The position numbers were made by a program, and so were the translations under genes. Of a stretch of DNA of 64,000 nt, positions 1-11,387 are shown piece after piece. This DNA is from Chytridium lagenaria (taxonomy: Eukaryota; Chytridiomycota; Chytridiomycetes; Chytridiales; Chytridiaceae), in NCBI GenBank assembly GCA_025449115.1, contig JAHLKC010000033.1, positions 241,879 to 305,878 on the forward strand, in the 5' to 3' direction. Below the pieces are notes generated by a model. The model was not told the DNA's origin. It ran no database searches and worked only from the letters and a program-made list of their open reading frames with translations. The first letter of the stretch is position 1. Every line of letters starts with the position of its first letter.

Positions 1-765
1 GCTGTCGAAACCTCGTATTTTCCCACGGCCCAAAGTTATCGTGGAGTGGAGGTTGGAGCTACAGACGTCAAAGCTGGGACCTCTTCATCCATAAATCTTG
101 GCGTCGCTCAGAATGACTCTCTCTCTATTGATATCACTACATCGGCCTTGAAAAACGACATTAGTTCGGTCACGTTATCAGGTGCTCTGGATTTGGTGGT
201 TGAAAATAGTGGAAGGCCGCAACGTTTACGAAAGCCTGCTAAGAGATACGCACCGTCAGTATCTCCACCTCCTGTGGTCAAGAGAATTCGTCAAAAACCT
301 TCTTCGAAAGACAAATCCAAACAAAAGTGTCTCCGTAACACCCTTCCGGAACCTCCCCACGTTATCAAGAAATGCCCGTCGATCACAGTCGTCTCTAAAA
401 AAGACGCGCTTAACGCCGACCCGAACGGATGCGATCCATGCCCTCCTCAAACCTACGCTGACCCCAACTTCACAAGCTCTATACTTTTATCACGATCTCC
501 GGAACACTTTGGTCGAGGCTCCCGATTAGAAACTGAAGTCACTAATGAGCAGTTAGAGATTCTTCCAGCTGGCTTCAAATGGATTCCCCCTCCGCTACCC
601 ACAAAGATTTCAGAGGCGGGAGACTATACCTTTGATTTGTTTCCAGAAGAAACGGAGGCATTAGAAACGGGTGTGAAGGGGCTCTTTGGAGAGACTTTGA
701 AGGATTGGCAGTGGTGTCTAAATAATGAACGTGAATTAGATGTGAACGGTGAAGCTAGTCTGTAA
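1..765 (+). CDS. C-terminal part of an unrecognised basic protein
   Basis: The frame is open from the first base of the window to a TAA at 763-765, so the gene starts outside the window. About 254 residues are visible. I do not recognise the family. Visible features are a basic, proline-bearing stretch (GRPQRLRKPAKRY, around residues 71-83) that resembles an AT-hook or nuclear localisation type motif, then a Lys/Pro/Ser-rich low-complexity region. A more ordered, acidic C-terminus contains an aromatic cluster (WIPPPLP, then KDWQW). Arg-Pro motifs of this kind also occur in linker regions of transposon proteins, so a mobile-element origin is possible. No frameshift is visible. The next gene starts more than 170 bp away. 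Confidence 0.55.
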   Translation, partial: AVETSYFPTAQSYRGVEVGATDVKAGTSSSINLGVAQNDSLSIDITTSALKNDISSVTLSGALDLVVENSGRPQRLRKPAKRYAPSVSPPPVVKRIRQKPSSKDKSKQKCLRNTLPEPPHVIKKCPSITVVSKKDALNADPNGCDPCPPQTYADPNFTSSILLSRSPEHFGRGSRLETEVTNEQLEILPAGFKWIPPPLPTKISEAGDYTFDLFPEETEALETGVKGLFGETLKDWQWCLNNERELDVNGEASL

Positions 766-938
766 AACTAAAAGGAAAGAAATGAAGCTTATTCTATTTA
801 TGCCATTGTCGTGTTTTTGTTTTGTTTTCTTCTCTCACGTTATTCCTGATTTGAAGTTTCACGGCTCTGGAGGCTTTTTTTTCGTGTGAGCGTCAAGGTT
901 ATGTATTTGCAGTTAAATTAATCCGCAACCTCTCAAAA

Positions 939-1190
939 ATGACCTCCACCCTCTCCCCGATCCTCCTTCCCGCTATCACCAAGACCGTCCTATCCAAGGC
1001 TGCTACAACTTCCTCCCCTCCGTCCGCCGCATCCACCTATTACGAGCAATCCGCTAATGCTGAGAACACAGAAGAAGAGTGTTTCTGCTTGAACGGTTTT
1101 GAGAGACGGGAGGTATCGGGTTCGTGTGTTGTGTGAAAGAGGATATCGAGTTTACAGTGTATATGTATCAGGGTGGAGTGGGGTTGCCTG
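939..1190 (+). pseudogene. possible WSC-domain relic
   Basis: A short ORF starts at an ATG at 939. Its end reads ECFCLNGFE, then GSCVVCV and FTVYMY across a stop. This resembles the second half of the WSC-like modules elsewhere in the window (C-x-C, C-x2-C, then an aromatic-Tyr end). A different frame over 990-1030 reads GCYNFLPS, like the start of such a module, so the piece looks frameshifted. No stalk, membrane helix or tail follows. It could be chance similarity. The call rests on cysteine spacing only. Confidence 0.25.
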
Positions 1191-2012
1191 GTGGAAAGGT
1201 AGAGTATCAACTTTTCTTTTATATCAAATTTATTGATTTGTCCTTCCTTTTCTGTTTTTACTATGAAGGGACAAGTACTCTTTCCTTTTCTTTTTTGTTT
1301 TTTTCTTTCTTTCTCGATAATACTAAAACGCTTTCGTTTCTTTTACATCTTCCTTCTTTTCACTCGTTAGAATTTGATCCGTATAATTCTTGTTAACGCT
1401 TCCGAATATTGTTTCGTCTTTTTTTATTTGGTTCGTGACTTTGTATATTTTTGACTTTTTATAATCGACTTTGCCAACATTTGCCATCCCACAACCCGAA
1501 TTCTTCTATTTTTCATTTGATATAAGTTTTCATTATGAGCAGCATTAAAATGAATAGGTCCGAAGAGTCGTGGTTATCACAATTGAAATTCCCCGCGATT
1601 CAACGCCTCGACTTATTCTTTTTTAAATTATTTTTTTTATCGAAATATTAATGTTGATGTTTTGGAAAAATGAAAAGAATATAGATCGAGTGCAAAAGGA
1701 ATCCAAAGCTCCTTCATTATTATTTTTTATCTTTAACCAATTTTGAATGATTTTTTCTTGAGGTAGAAAGAGCGTACAACCGCCATATATCCTTGTTGTT
1801 GATAATTCACTCAAACAAATCGATGGCTCTAAACGTGTAAAGGAACAAAGACGGTGTCCACAAATTTGATTCTTTGTGCAATAAAGGCTGTTGTCAGGAC
1901 ATGTAGTCTCATCAATGAGCTGATCTGTCGTGGATCGTAATTGTATTCGTAGAGAGAGAGGTACGTAGACATTCTAAAAACAAAAAAAATTATTCAAGAC
2001 AAGTCAACACAT
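1191..2012. other. intergenic, T-rich, no gene seen
   Basis: About 820 bp of AT-rich DNA with long T runs (around 1250-1320 and 1615-1640). The short ORFs on both strands here are poly-Phe/Leu or Asn/Ile translations of low-complexity sequence. The final 60 bp before the ankyrin gene should hold its promoter, but I see no clear TATA box. Confidence 0.6.
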
Positions 2013-3565
2013 TTGAGTCCATTTTGTTGTCTTTTTTTCTCCCTTGAGATGCCATCACCAATATTGCCTCTCCCGTTAGAAATATGCCGTTCCATCCTTC
2101 GCTTCACCAATGACCTCGACGTCGCCGTAAAGCTAGAATGTATTTGGCTCAACCTACCAGTCCTCTTCCCAGACGGCCCTTTCTCCGCCTTTGATCAAAT
2201 TCAACCTTCATTGGCCATCACACTCTTTCCCATCTCTAAGGTCTTTGCTCGGACCATTGATTATAGGAAGATCAAGGACCACAGGGGTAGATGGGTTAGA
2301 CAAGACCGAGAGCGCTACGCCATTTTCCTTCTCCGACTGAGTGACATTGCCATTGCTTGGATGAGCCATTTCGATCACTGGACAGTCAACTGCACCAAAC
2401 ATTGCATCATCGACGGCCGCACTCACCTTATCAAGCAACTTCATCGATACCGTCCATCTACGTTCAAGAAGTGGAGTATGGACCTTGCAGCTTTACACGG
2501 TCATTTCGATATAGTCAGATTCCTTCACGAAAACCGTCGGGAAGGCTGTTCAAAAGATGCAATGGATTTGGCAGCTCGCAATGGAAGACTGGATATCGTG
2601 CAGTTTCTTCATGAAAATCGGAAAGAAGGGTGCACACATCGTGCTTTGGGATCATGCTACAAAGAGTGGGCATACCGAAGTTGCAATGTTTTTAATCAAG
2701 AATCGTACAGAGGGGTGGTCAGATAAGGCTTTTGATTATGCGGCGTTAGGAGGGTCATTGGAACTGGTCGAGTTTTTTCTACGAAAAGTTGGGAAAATAT
2801 GAATTAGGAAGAGGTGTCGTGGACAGGGTAGCCGCCAAAGGTTACTTAGATATCATCAAGTTTTTGCATCATCACGGAGTCAAGGGGTTTACGGCCAATA
2901 CACTGGTTCTCGCTTCTAGTTGGGGTCGTTTGGATGTTGTCAAGTTCTTGCATGAACATCGGAAGGAGAAATATAAACCTGAAGCGTTGGATAGCGCTGC
3001 AAGAAATGGTCATATTGAGGTTGTCAAGTTTTTACACCAGCACTATACAAACCGATGTATCTGCACGAACGAAGCCATGCGTGGAGCTGCCAGGAATGGT
3101 CACCTCGAAATCTTAAAGTACATGCATGAACATCAAATGGGAGCTTGTGAGGAAAATGCCGTTATCGAGGCTGCCGAATATGGACGTCTCGATGTCGTTC
3201 GATTTTTGCATGAGAATCGAAATCAATTTTTTACTCCGACGGCGATGGATCGAGCTGCAAACAATGGTCATTTAGACGTGCTGAAATTCCTACACAAATA
3301 TCGTTCGGAAGGATGCTCTCAGGACGCCTTTCGTGATGCCGCTGGGAATGGGCATGTTGAAGTCGTAAAATACTTGCACGAGCATGGCTTGGGGGTTTGT
3401 GACAAAGATACCATTATAAAGGCTACCAGGAACGGGCATCTGGAGGTGGTTAGATTTCTGTCCGGGCTTCGAACGGAAAGGTGGCAGTCAGAGGCGATTG
3501 CATGGGCATATGCGAGCGGGCATAGAGAGATTGCCATTATACTTAGTGCGGCTGGTCGTGGCTGA
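2013..3565 (+). CDS. F-box-like ankyrin repeat protein, frame broken twice
   Basis: The likely start is the ATG at 2049 (MPSPILPLPLEICRSIL). An upstream in-frame ATG lies at 2013. The LPLEI..IL N-terminus looks like a degenerate F-box. From about residue 140 there are 13 ankyrin-type repeats of roughly 30-33 residues with the core (A)ARNGHLDVVKFLHE. Such proteins are protein-binding scaffolds, and F-box plus ankyrin suggests an SCF-type adaptor. The repeats run through three successive reading frames. The first frame passes to the second at the GGG at 2648-2650, and the second to the third near GGGAAAA at 2791. Each break is one extra base, and the repeat consensus continues exactly across both. 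The locus is therefore either a young pseudogene or an intact gene with homopolymer errors in the assembly. Confidence 0.85.
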
Positions 3566-4033
3566 TGCAGTGGTGGCGTGTCTAGATTTTGATTATCTAA
3601 TGCGGTTATGAGGCGATAATCAATGAACGCGTTGAAAACATAAGGATATGTACGTTTAATGCTGTTTATTTTTTGAGCCTTTCGAGACAAAAACAATAAT
3701 ATAAATGCCTTCAAAGGGGACTACTTACGGACAGCCTATACTATTTTGTTTTGTACAGATTTTTCTAACGTACAGGAACAAACTCTATTAAAGCTCTATG
3801 AAAACACAGCAACGTAAAAACACGAATAAAGTTACCGAAGGCAACACACTTAAGAAAGTAGAAGGGAAGCAAGACGCTATATATCAAAATGATAATAATG
3901 CCAGATGAGGATTAGTAAGACCCCAGTATAACTAAAAAATAGTAAACATAGTGTAAACTGAAAAAGAGAAGGATAGAAAGTGATGTCATAATGTAGGTAG
4001 CAGTCCATGCAAAACACAGAAAAGCATTTCCAC
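3566..4033. other. convergent 3' intergenic region
   Basis: About 470 bp between the ends of the ankyrin gene (+) and WSC1 (-). It is AT-rich and holds several A-rich stretches that could serve as polyadenylation signals for both genes (for example AATAAA at about 3826). No ORF with protein-like composition was found. Confidence 0.5.
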
Positions 4034-5748
4034 TCAACACCTCTTCTCGATGTCTGCTTCCGAGTATTTTGGGGTGTAAGTCGGCAACGATTCTCCGAGA
4101 CTCATCCTGACCCTCACTGAAGAAGACGTCGATCCAGCCCTATCCAATTGCGTGTGTCCGATAAACACATTTACAGGCTTCGCATGAAGTTGACGATTTG
4201 GTACTGGTCCAAATGACTCTATTTCCTTCAGTTCGGTCGCGGACCGCGGGGATGATTGCAAAGAGCCAACGATGACTTTTACAGGTATTTCAGGGGTCAC
4301 GCCAACGTTGTCTAGCTTGACCTCTTTGTTGAGTTGAGGAGCGAGGCCGCGTTCTTCAGTGTTCCTCCAGTTCGCATGTGCACATGGTGTTCCTCCTGGA
4401 CTACCCATTGTCACCTCTGTCGCTTGAATTTGAGACTTTAGACTTGCGACGAATCTAGATCCTTGTGTGTGATGTGAAGAGGCTGAAGCGATGATATTGG
4501 TGTTGGAGTCCGGGCGTAGCGTCATGTCGTGCGAATTAATTACGGTAGATAAGCTGTTGGGCCCTGTGACGGGCATGGCCATTTTGGAAGGAGTGGGGTG
4601 ATATGCGGATACAGGCGCAGTATGGTGAGCTGTGGGTCCTGTCGGAAGTTGAGTACTGCCACCTAGGTTTTCATCTAAATTAATACAAGATACGTTAATT
4701 AAAATAAGTTACGTTAAAAGGCCAATAAGCAAATACAACAGGATTGAAGTAATTAAATACTTACGTCTCAAACTTTCACCATTTGTCTCAGAGCCTTTTC
4801 TTCTCCATTTCGTAATCACCAACCCTGCAACAACGGCAACCACAATAAGGGCAACCATAGCTCCAATTAATCCTGTAATTCTTCCGTCAAGACCTCCTTT
4901 ATTTGTCAAATTCCCTTCACTAGGCTTCCCAGGTTCGTTGCCACCAATCGGTCCAGGTACCGGCCTAATTGATGGGCGAGGTTCAATAACAATTGTTGCA
5001 GCCGATGTCAAAACGAGATTATTAAGTGGGTTCAAAGCAAGTGCCGTTTGCGTTGCAACAGGTGCTAAGCTGGTCTCGAGGGAAAGGGGTTGTTGAGAAT
5101 CGTTCGATGGAGGTTGAGATGATGGAGGGAGGTCATTTGCAAACGAGGAAGCAGGGATGGGACTTGAAGGAGGCTGTTGAGGAGATGTTGGGAGGGAAGG
5201 CGGCTGTTGAACAGGAACAGCTGGAGTCGGTGGTGGAGATACGTCAGGTCGCGCTATAGGAGAGGCAGAAGCCGGTTTGGAGGGAGGTGGAGGTGGAGGC
5301 GGAGCACCTGATCCGATCTTGTAAAACGCAGCCGTCCAGCCATCATCGCTGGATCCACCGCACCTGACCTTTTTGTCATTTAAACAAGGCTCACAACCAT
5401 TCGCCCTTGTCGAGTCGTTTAGTAAATCGTCTGTAAATGTGTGTTAATGGATCAAATATGAAACAGAGAACGCCACCGTGCCAACCGGAGAAGCACATAT
5501 CACTGCCACACTACTATCACACTCTTGAACTTATTCTACTCAAACTCACCTGTAGCGCATACGCACTGATAATTGATATCGTCCGGAGAAATGACGACGG
5601 ATCCCCATTTTGCGGGGAGGTTATTAAAAGATCTTCCAGAGCACTGAGAGATGCATGATGCGATGGTGAGAGGTGCGCGCTGCCACCCAAAGAAGTTGAG
5701 AGCGTTGCCTTGCAGGACGCAGCGGTAGGACGAGGGGTCGATGCTCAT
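4034..5748 (-). CDS. WSC1: WSC-like single-pass membrane protein (intact, 3 exons)
   Basis: Exons are 5748-5550, 5430-4765 and 4674-4034, joined by GT-AG introns of 119 and 90 nt with correct phase, giving 501 residues. The first exon holds the front of an eight-cysteine WSC-like module (YRCVLQG, SCISQCS, CVCAT). The second completes it (GCEPC, RCGG, AAFYKI), followed by a proline-rich stalk and a membrane helix (GLIGAMVALIVVAVVAG) with a KWRRK stop-transfer. The third exon is a cytosolic tail ending near SLPTYTPKYSE, an LPxY-type motif. WSC domains bind glycans and occur in fungal cell-wall stress sensors. No signal peptide precedes the first cysteine. A polypyrimidine tract and an AG just upstream of the ATG leave room for an unseen upstream exon. 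WSC2 and WSC3 are its closest relatives. Confidence 0.8.
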
Positions 5749-6061
5749 GATGCCGTCGTCTGCTGAGGTTAGGCCGCCACCGGAGTTGAAGAAGAAGAAG
5801 AAACGAAAAAATGGAGACAAAAGAGGGTTGCGCGACCTGGTGCATCGGGCGTGAATGTAACAAACGGACTCCTTTGCTCTGCGTGCCTTTTGGGCTGAGC
5901 AAAAGCCGCTTCAGTTTTGTGTTCGTATATAGTGTCCGATCAAAGGTCGGACGAATTATGGACTTGAAGCGAAAGGCTGTTTGTCCTAATAAACAACAAC
6001 CAAGTTCATCCAATGGCATTCAGAAACAGATTCCTTCAGAATGCTCCAATATGGTTTTTAT
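5749..6061. other. intergenic, possible WSC1 promoter
   Basis: About 310 bp between the start of WSC1 (-) and the 3' end of polytopic locus A (-). It contains an inverted repeat GTCCGA..TCGGAC at 5935-5953 separated by seven bases. It also contains the poly-TTC tract that translates as FFRFFFFF. No other gene is visible. Confidence 0.4.
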
Positions 6062-8255
6062 TTAGGCCATAGTCTCTACACTAGCAGCCGCAGGCTCCTG
6101 TCCCGCGTTCGATTTTGAAGTAGCGTCGATCGAGCTTCAATAATCTGTTCCAAAATATACAGTTTGCGCATATCCTTATCGTTGAGAAAGCATTCCAAAA
6201 CTCCTATCACTCCCAAGCTCGAGAAGAGAAAATATTGTCGATTAGAATGCTTCGACGCACAACGAATAAGATAGTAAGAGCTTGCAGCATGGTCACGGTA
6301 TGCAAGACTGTAAAATGCTGGAGCTTCATTGGGTGGAGACTGCATGCTTCTAAAAGAAGACTAATAAGGTAACTTAAAAAGGGATGTTGATGTTAGTCTG
6401 TCGATTATATTGCGGTAATACCATGCGAATATCTCCGCGGAGCCGTCATCTGGATTCATCCACGACATGGAACTCCATATAAGAAGGAATCCCTATTTAC
6501 CCACCAAAAAGAATTACTGGTTAGAATTCAATGTAGAATAAATATAACAATCGAAGAAACTAACAAGACCGAGGAACCTCAATTGCTAGGTTTGCAAGTC
6601 GAAGCTTATTCAAATCCAAATTTATGGGCTTGTAAAACGAAACAAAGATTCCAGTTAGCGGCAGTATAGCCAAACAATGCGAAAGTTCCTTAACAATTCG
6701 CCTCGCGTGCAAAGGAGATACATTTTGTTACTTTCCTCCGAGCAGCTATCATATTGAAGTACATTTATCAGTATTCGTCTAGGATCACAAAACAAGTAAA
6801 TGTAGTAACTTACACCAGCTGATCGGTGAAAGCAAAAATAAGCTCGGCGACAAATAGAAAAGCATAACGTGTCCTGAAATTAACCAAAAACGACCGACAA
6901 AGCCATCCGCTGTATTTCCCCTCAACACCGCATTGCGTCCAATCAGAATAAACGTTCCGCTCATATGTGACAACACAATTCGAAAAAAGTAAGCATTCAA
7001 TATCTTGATATTGTTTCCAATTCAATGTCATCAGAATCCCTTCAAAATCCCAAAGAATCCATTGCTTTATCGCAGTCTTTAGTGCTTTTTCCTCTGCATT
7101 TGCATCATCATCAAAGTCTTGCGCTGCAGGACCGATCGTTTTCGAGGAGCAAGGAGAAACCTGCGTGTGCAATCCACGAGGAAGGTCGGGTTTCCCAGAA
7201 TCGGAAGAAATGACGTCAGCTCACCAACATTTATCGGGTGTTGGCTTTGAATCAGAATATCTTTCTGGAGGGGCGAATATCCGACGTTGACGTGATTCCC
7301 GCTCACGCATATGGAACAGCGTTACGATAGTTCTGCGTTCCGTTGTATTAATATGAGTAATTGCAGAGTAAACAGGCATCATTACAGCTGATATACTTAC
7401 GCAGTACCATACAGAGATAGAGTAGATAGTCGTATTATAGGCGATTCACGCATTCTATATGAAACGAGTAACCTTCGAATAGATTAGGAATTAGATAAAT
7501 GTAATGATACTAACCAGCAAGTCGGTCCGAGAGGCACAGTGTTATAAGAGCAGAGTAAAAACTTCACTCGTGAGCCTCTTCCGCAATTAAAAAAACTCAT
7601 ACCTATTCGGCACTAAAGAAACTCCAAAAATTATCATGTACAGAAATGCATATGCAAAAGCAACAGGTCCGGCCCGATACTGGCATGACAAATGTTAGAT
7701 TACGCTGACCGAAGCAAATATTATAACGTACGCTGAACGACAAAAAAATAAATTCACTCTCACCTCTGCTACATCTGTAAAGTATGGAAGATATATAAAC
7801 ATAGTACCAGCAGTAAACGTGAGCCCCGGTATCAATAGTAAATGCTGCCAGCGCTTTACAAATGATCGACTACATAGCAGTAACACCGCAATCTCCACGC
7901 TGCATATTACAATAGGTGAAATGAAGCTGAATGCCACTATTTACATCATACATTATGATAGTTCTTTGGGGTTGATATACACATACCTTGAGCATATACC
8001 CTAGGTTGCATCAAAAACCGGAACAACACCGTCTGGATACAAAACGTTGCATTTAAAAGCCCAAGTAGAAACACGCCAATAAAATGTGCTATTTCCATTC
8101 GCCTTTGCCTTCAAAACATTATCAGAACACATCGCAATCGAAATTTTAACATTACAACGAACTCTTTTCAAGTTTGCGGTCTTGAAACTGTAGGCTGAAT
8201 CTTGACGGCTTAGGTAAACTTGTTCCATAAGTGACTCCTTCCGTTGAGATCCCAA
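6062..8255 (-). pseudogene. polytopic membrane protein, locus A (frameshifted paralogue of B)
   Basis: This locus is collinear with locus B in every recognisable exon. The hydrophobic exon with SFVKRWQH and YLPYFTD is at 7750-7940. The linker with RERESRQRR is at about 7285-7330. WILWDFEG and the SFLVNFRTRY segment lie at 6815-7070. The C-terminal LYILEQIIEAR lies at 6130-6175. The cytosolic linker changes frame twice relative to B: near the CCCC at about 7272-7276 and again around 7170-7185. The last codons before the shared ETMA stop are also out of frame. Function is unknown. B supplies the intact model. It is probably a pseudogene, although homopolymer sequence errors would give the same picture. 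Confidence 0.6.
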
Positions 8256-8542
8256 CGTCGAATGGTGACCCTTCTGAGCAGGTCGCCATCCATTTTTCTG
8301 ATCCTTACGCCTGATCGCTCCTTCGGATTTAAGGTCGCCAACGTATGTAAATCATTTTTTGTGAACTAATCGGTCGCAAATGTAGATCCGATGAGCTAAA
8401 CGAATATGTAATAAGTATTCGTGGTTTATGTCTGCAGTTTTAGATTTAAATGAAGATGAATATTGGTTTAAAACTATTTCGCTATAAATTGAAGCGGAGA
8501 GTTTTTCATAAATTCGCTTTTAAGAGCGTTACATATTTTTAT

Positions 8543-10825
8543 TTAGGCCATAGTCTCGCCATTCATTGAAGTCCCTTCTCTATTTCCAAGACCCGAAAAA
8601 AGCTCGACGCGCGCTCCAAGAATCCGTTCAAGAATGTATAATCTTCGCAGCTCCTTATCGCTTAAAATACATTCCAAATATCCAACTATTCCCAACATTA
8701 CGAATAACACCACATTATCCACCAAAGCAGTTTTGCGAACGATGCATATTGTAATCAGAGCTTGAGTCATGGTAATGAGATGAAGGATAGAGTAATGCTG
8801 GAGAGTCATTGGATACAGACTACTTGCCTCGAGGAGGAGACTGATGATATAGCTGAGAGGTTTGTAAGAATTTATCATTAGTAGGAATATGCCAACATAC
8901 CATGCAAAGAGTTCTCCAGAGCCATCGTTAGCATCAATCCAAGCCATGTTACTCCAGATGAGAAGAAATCCCTATGAGGAATGTGAGAATGATAAGATCG
9001 GAGAAAATCACGTTTCAAAAATACAAATGGATAAAAAACGACTTACAAGAGACCGCGGGATTTCGATGGCAAGGTTTGCAAGACGAAGTTTGGTCAAGTT
9101 CGTGTTTATCGGTGTCAAAAAGGAGAGAAATGCTCCGATGAAAGATAAAAAGGCCAATCCAATGCGAAAGTTTCTCAGTAAAGTTCCTCGTGTGCACATA
9201 ATATACCGCCTATTGATCTCATTCAAGCATCTAAAAGATTAAAACAAAATAGTTAGATATAAAACGTTAAAAAACTTACGCCAGCTGATCTGTAAATGCA
9301 AAAGCGATCTCGGCAAAGAAAAGGAAAACATAACGCATCCGAAAATTAACCAGAAACGAGCTACAAAGCCATTCACAGTATTTATCCTCGACGCCACATT
9401 GTTTCCAGTCGGAATTCCACGTGCCTTGCAGATGTGAAATAAAAAGTCGCAGAAAGTGAGAGCTGAGGATATGTATGGAGCTCGAATGTATGTTTACGAG
9501 ATTTCCCTCCAAATCCCACAATATCCATTGTGTCATCACATCCCGTAGGGACACGCAGTTTTTCAGTATGTCGTAATTGGGATCTTGAATATCGTTGATG
9601 GTGTGTTCAGAAGATATAGGGATGACCTTTGAGGTCACTGCAGAAGGAAGATCCGCTTTTTGTAGGATAGGAAGGAAGGGTAATAACTCTCTCTCGTCCA
9701 CTTCGAAGGAGTTAGTAAGGAACTCTTTCTGAAGAGCAAAAACGCGTCGTTGTCGTGATTCCCTCTCGCGCAAATGTACGAGGGTGACGACAGTTCTAGT
9801 GCAGTTATCATAAAAATGTGATCAGGATAATTTCGAAATACCGACATGAAGCGTTGTAAACATGAAGACATAAATATCGTACATAACACATAAAGTAGAA
9901 TACATATATTTACGGAAAAGCACTTACGCTGTACCATAGAGAGAAAAGGTCGAAAGCAGCAGCCAAGGAGATATATGTATGTTCGACGAAAGAAGCAACC
10001 TGCCAAAATTTTAGGACAAGATGCTACATTCGATATTGACCAACACATTGGGCTGATGGGAATAAGGACGATAAATGCAGTAAAGTAGCTTGAGGAAGTA
10101 GATAAAAATTAGTTAAATTCAAGGCATGAAGTGGAAAAAACCTGTGGGGAGTCAAAGAGACTCCAAAAATCACTAAATAAGCGAACGCATATGCAAAAGC
10201 AACGGGGCCACGTCGATACTGTGATACATTAACAAAAAAAATAACCGGTTAACAAACCTCGATAATATCGGTGAAGTATGGAAGGTACACGAACAACATC
10301 CCAAGTGCAAACAGCAGCCCCGGAATTATCATAGCGTGCTGCCAGCGCTTTACGAAGAGCCGACGGCAGTATAATATTGCCATAATCTCTGCCGTACAGC
10401 CTCCTATAGGTGCAATGAAGCTCCACGCCACTGTTTAAAAACAAAACCTTTCTGTAAGTCTGTCATAACATATGTTGTATAAACAGGCTATAACAAACCT
10501 GTGGAAAATACTCGCGGCTCCATCAAGAACTTTAATACGATAGTCTCGACGCAATATGCCAGGCCCTAACAGAATGAATAGGAAAACGCAGTACGTCGTG
10601 CTATTTCCATTCATTTTCACCTGCACAATCTAAATTAAAATAACTGACTTGAAAATTAAATAATGTATCGAAACACACCATGAACTCGCTCTCAAAATCA
10701 CGATCTTTAAACTGAAGACTGACGAGGGATGGCTTGGGAACCTTGTTCCTCGAGTGATCCATTCCGTTGATATCCAACCCCAGAGGTCGCCTACTATCAT
10801 TTTCGAGCTCGATCTGCCTGAACAT
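8543..10825 (-). CDS. polytopic membrane protein, locus B (multi-exon, appears intact)
   Basis: Exon 1 (10825-10679) starts at an ATG and ends in QFKDRDFESEFM. The next exon begins at 10620. Later exons carry hydrophobic segments: MAWSFIAPIGGC to YLPYFTD (about 10433-10258), FAYAFAYLVIFGV (about 10220-10145), a segment at about 10005-9930, and the linker RERESRQRRVFALQK followed by WILWDLEG (about 9790-9280). Two C-terminal exons run 9235-9045 and 8965-8543 and end LYILERILGAR then ETMA. I count roughly ten membrane segments in two bundles. Each bundle is preceded by a F-x-D-x-x-(L/V)E-x-x-(F/Y) type motif. Such a motif ahead of a membrane bundle is reminiscent of some eukaryotic nucleotide cyclases, but no catalytic domain is present. 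The family is not recognised. Transport or sensing is a guess. Confidence 0.6.
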
Positions 10826-11387
10826 TCACATCAATTCAGAGAATATGGAAATCTCTGTCCTATTTGTTGAAGCGATGGCCATCCCATGCCTCTGGTAACT
10901 GATGGGTGTGCGCTCTGCTGTTGAAGGCCCATACAGTTGACAAACATTTGATAAAGTCCTAATCAGTCATAAATGATAAACTTCCCACCGTCGCCCTACC
11001 GTAACCCTGGTTATTGGTATCATATTTGACTTCGTACCCTTTTGCTCCATCGAATGCGAGAACCGTCCCATTCCTCTTTTTCTAGCACAGCCCGTTGCAT
11101 TCTTGTCTGTATTATGACGTGCGCATACGCTAAATAAATCGAAAGCAGACTACAAAAAGTATTGCTTACTCTGATCTATGCATGTTATTCATTTATGTAA
11201 GGTGACGATTCCTGGGTCTGCTTGGATTGACAAAATCTTAACTCCCCGCAACTGATTTACCAATTCGAGACGGCCTACGCCATGCGAAGCTGAAAGGCAT
11301 CCATCATCCTGAGATTTCTTAAAGTCACGGCAGCGCGGCCATGACGGACGAGAAAAGTGACGTCAAGGTTCAACACCATCAGTCAGC
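10826..11387. other. divergent intergenic region between loci B and C
   Basis: About 560 bp separate the start codons of two divergently transcribed paralogues, so it should contain both promoters. I see no strong TATA box, long repeat or additional ORF here. Confidence 0.5.

Noticed and set aside
5749..5820. FFRFFFFF as a signal peptide for WSC1
   Set aside because: It comes from a TTC tract that looks like a polypyrimidine tract or 5' UTR. It is too short and is not shared by other members.
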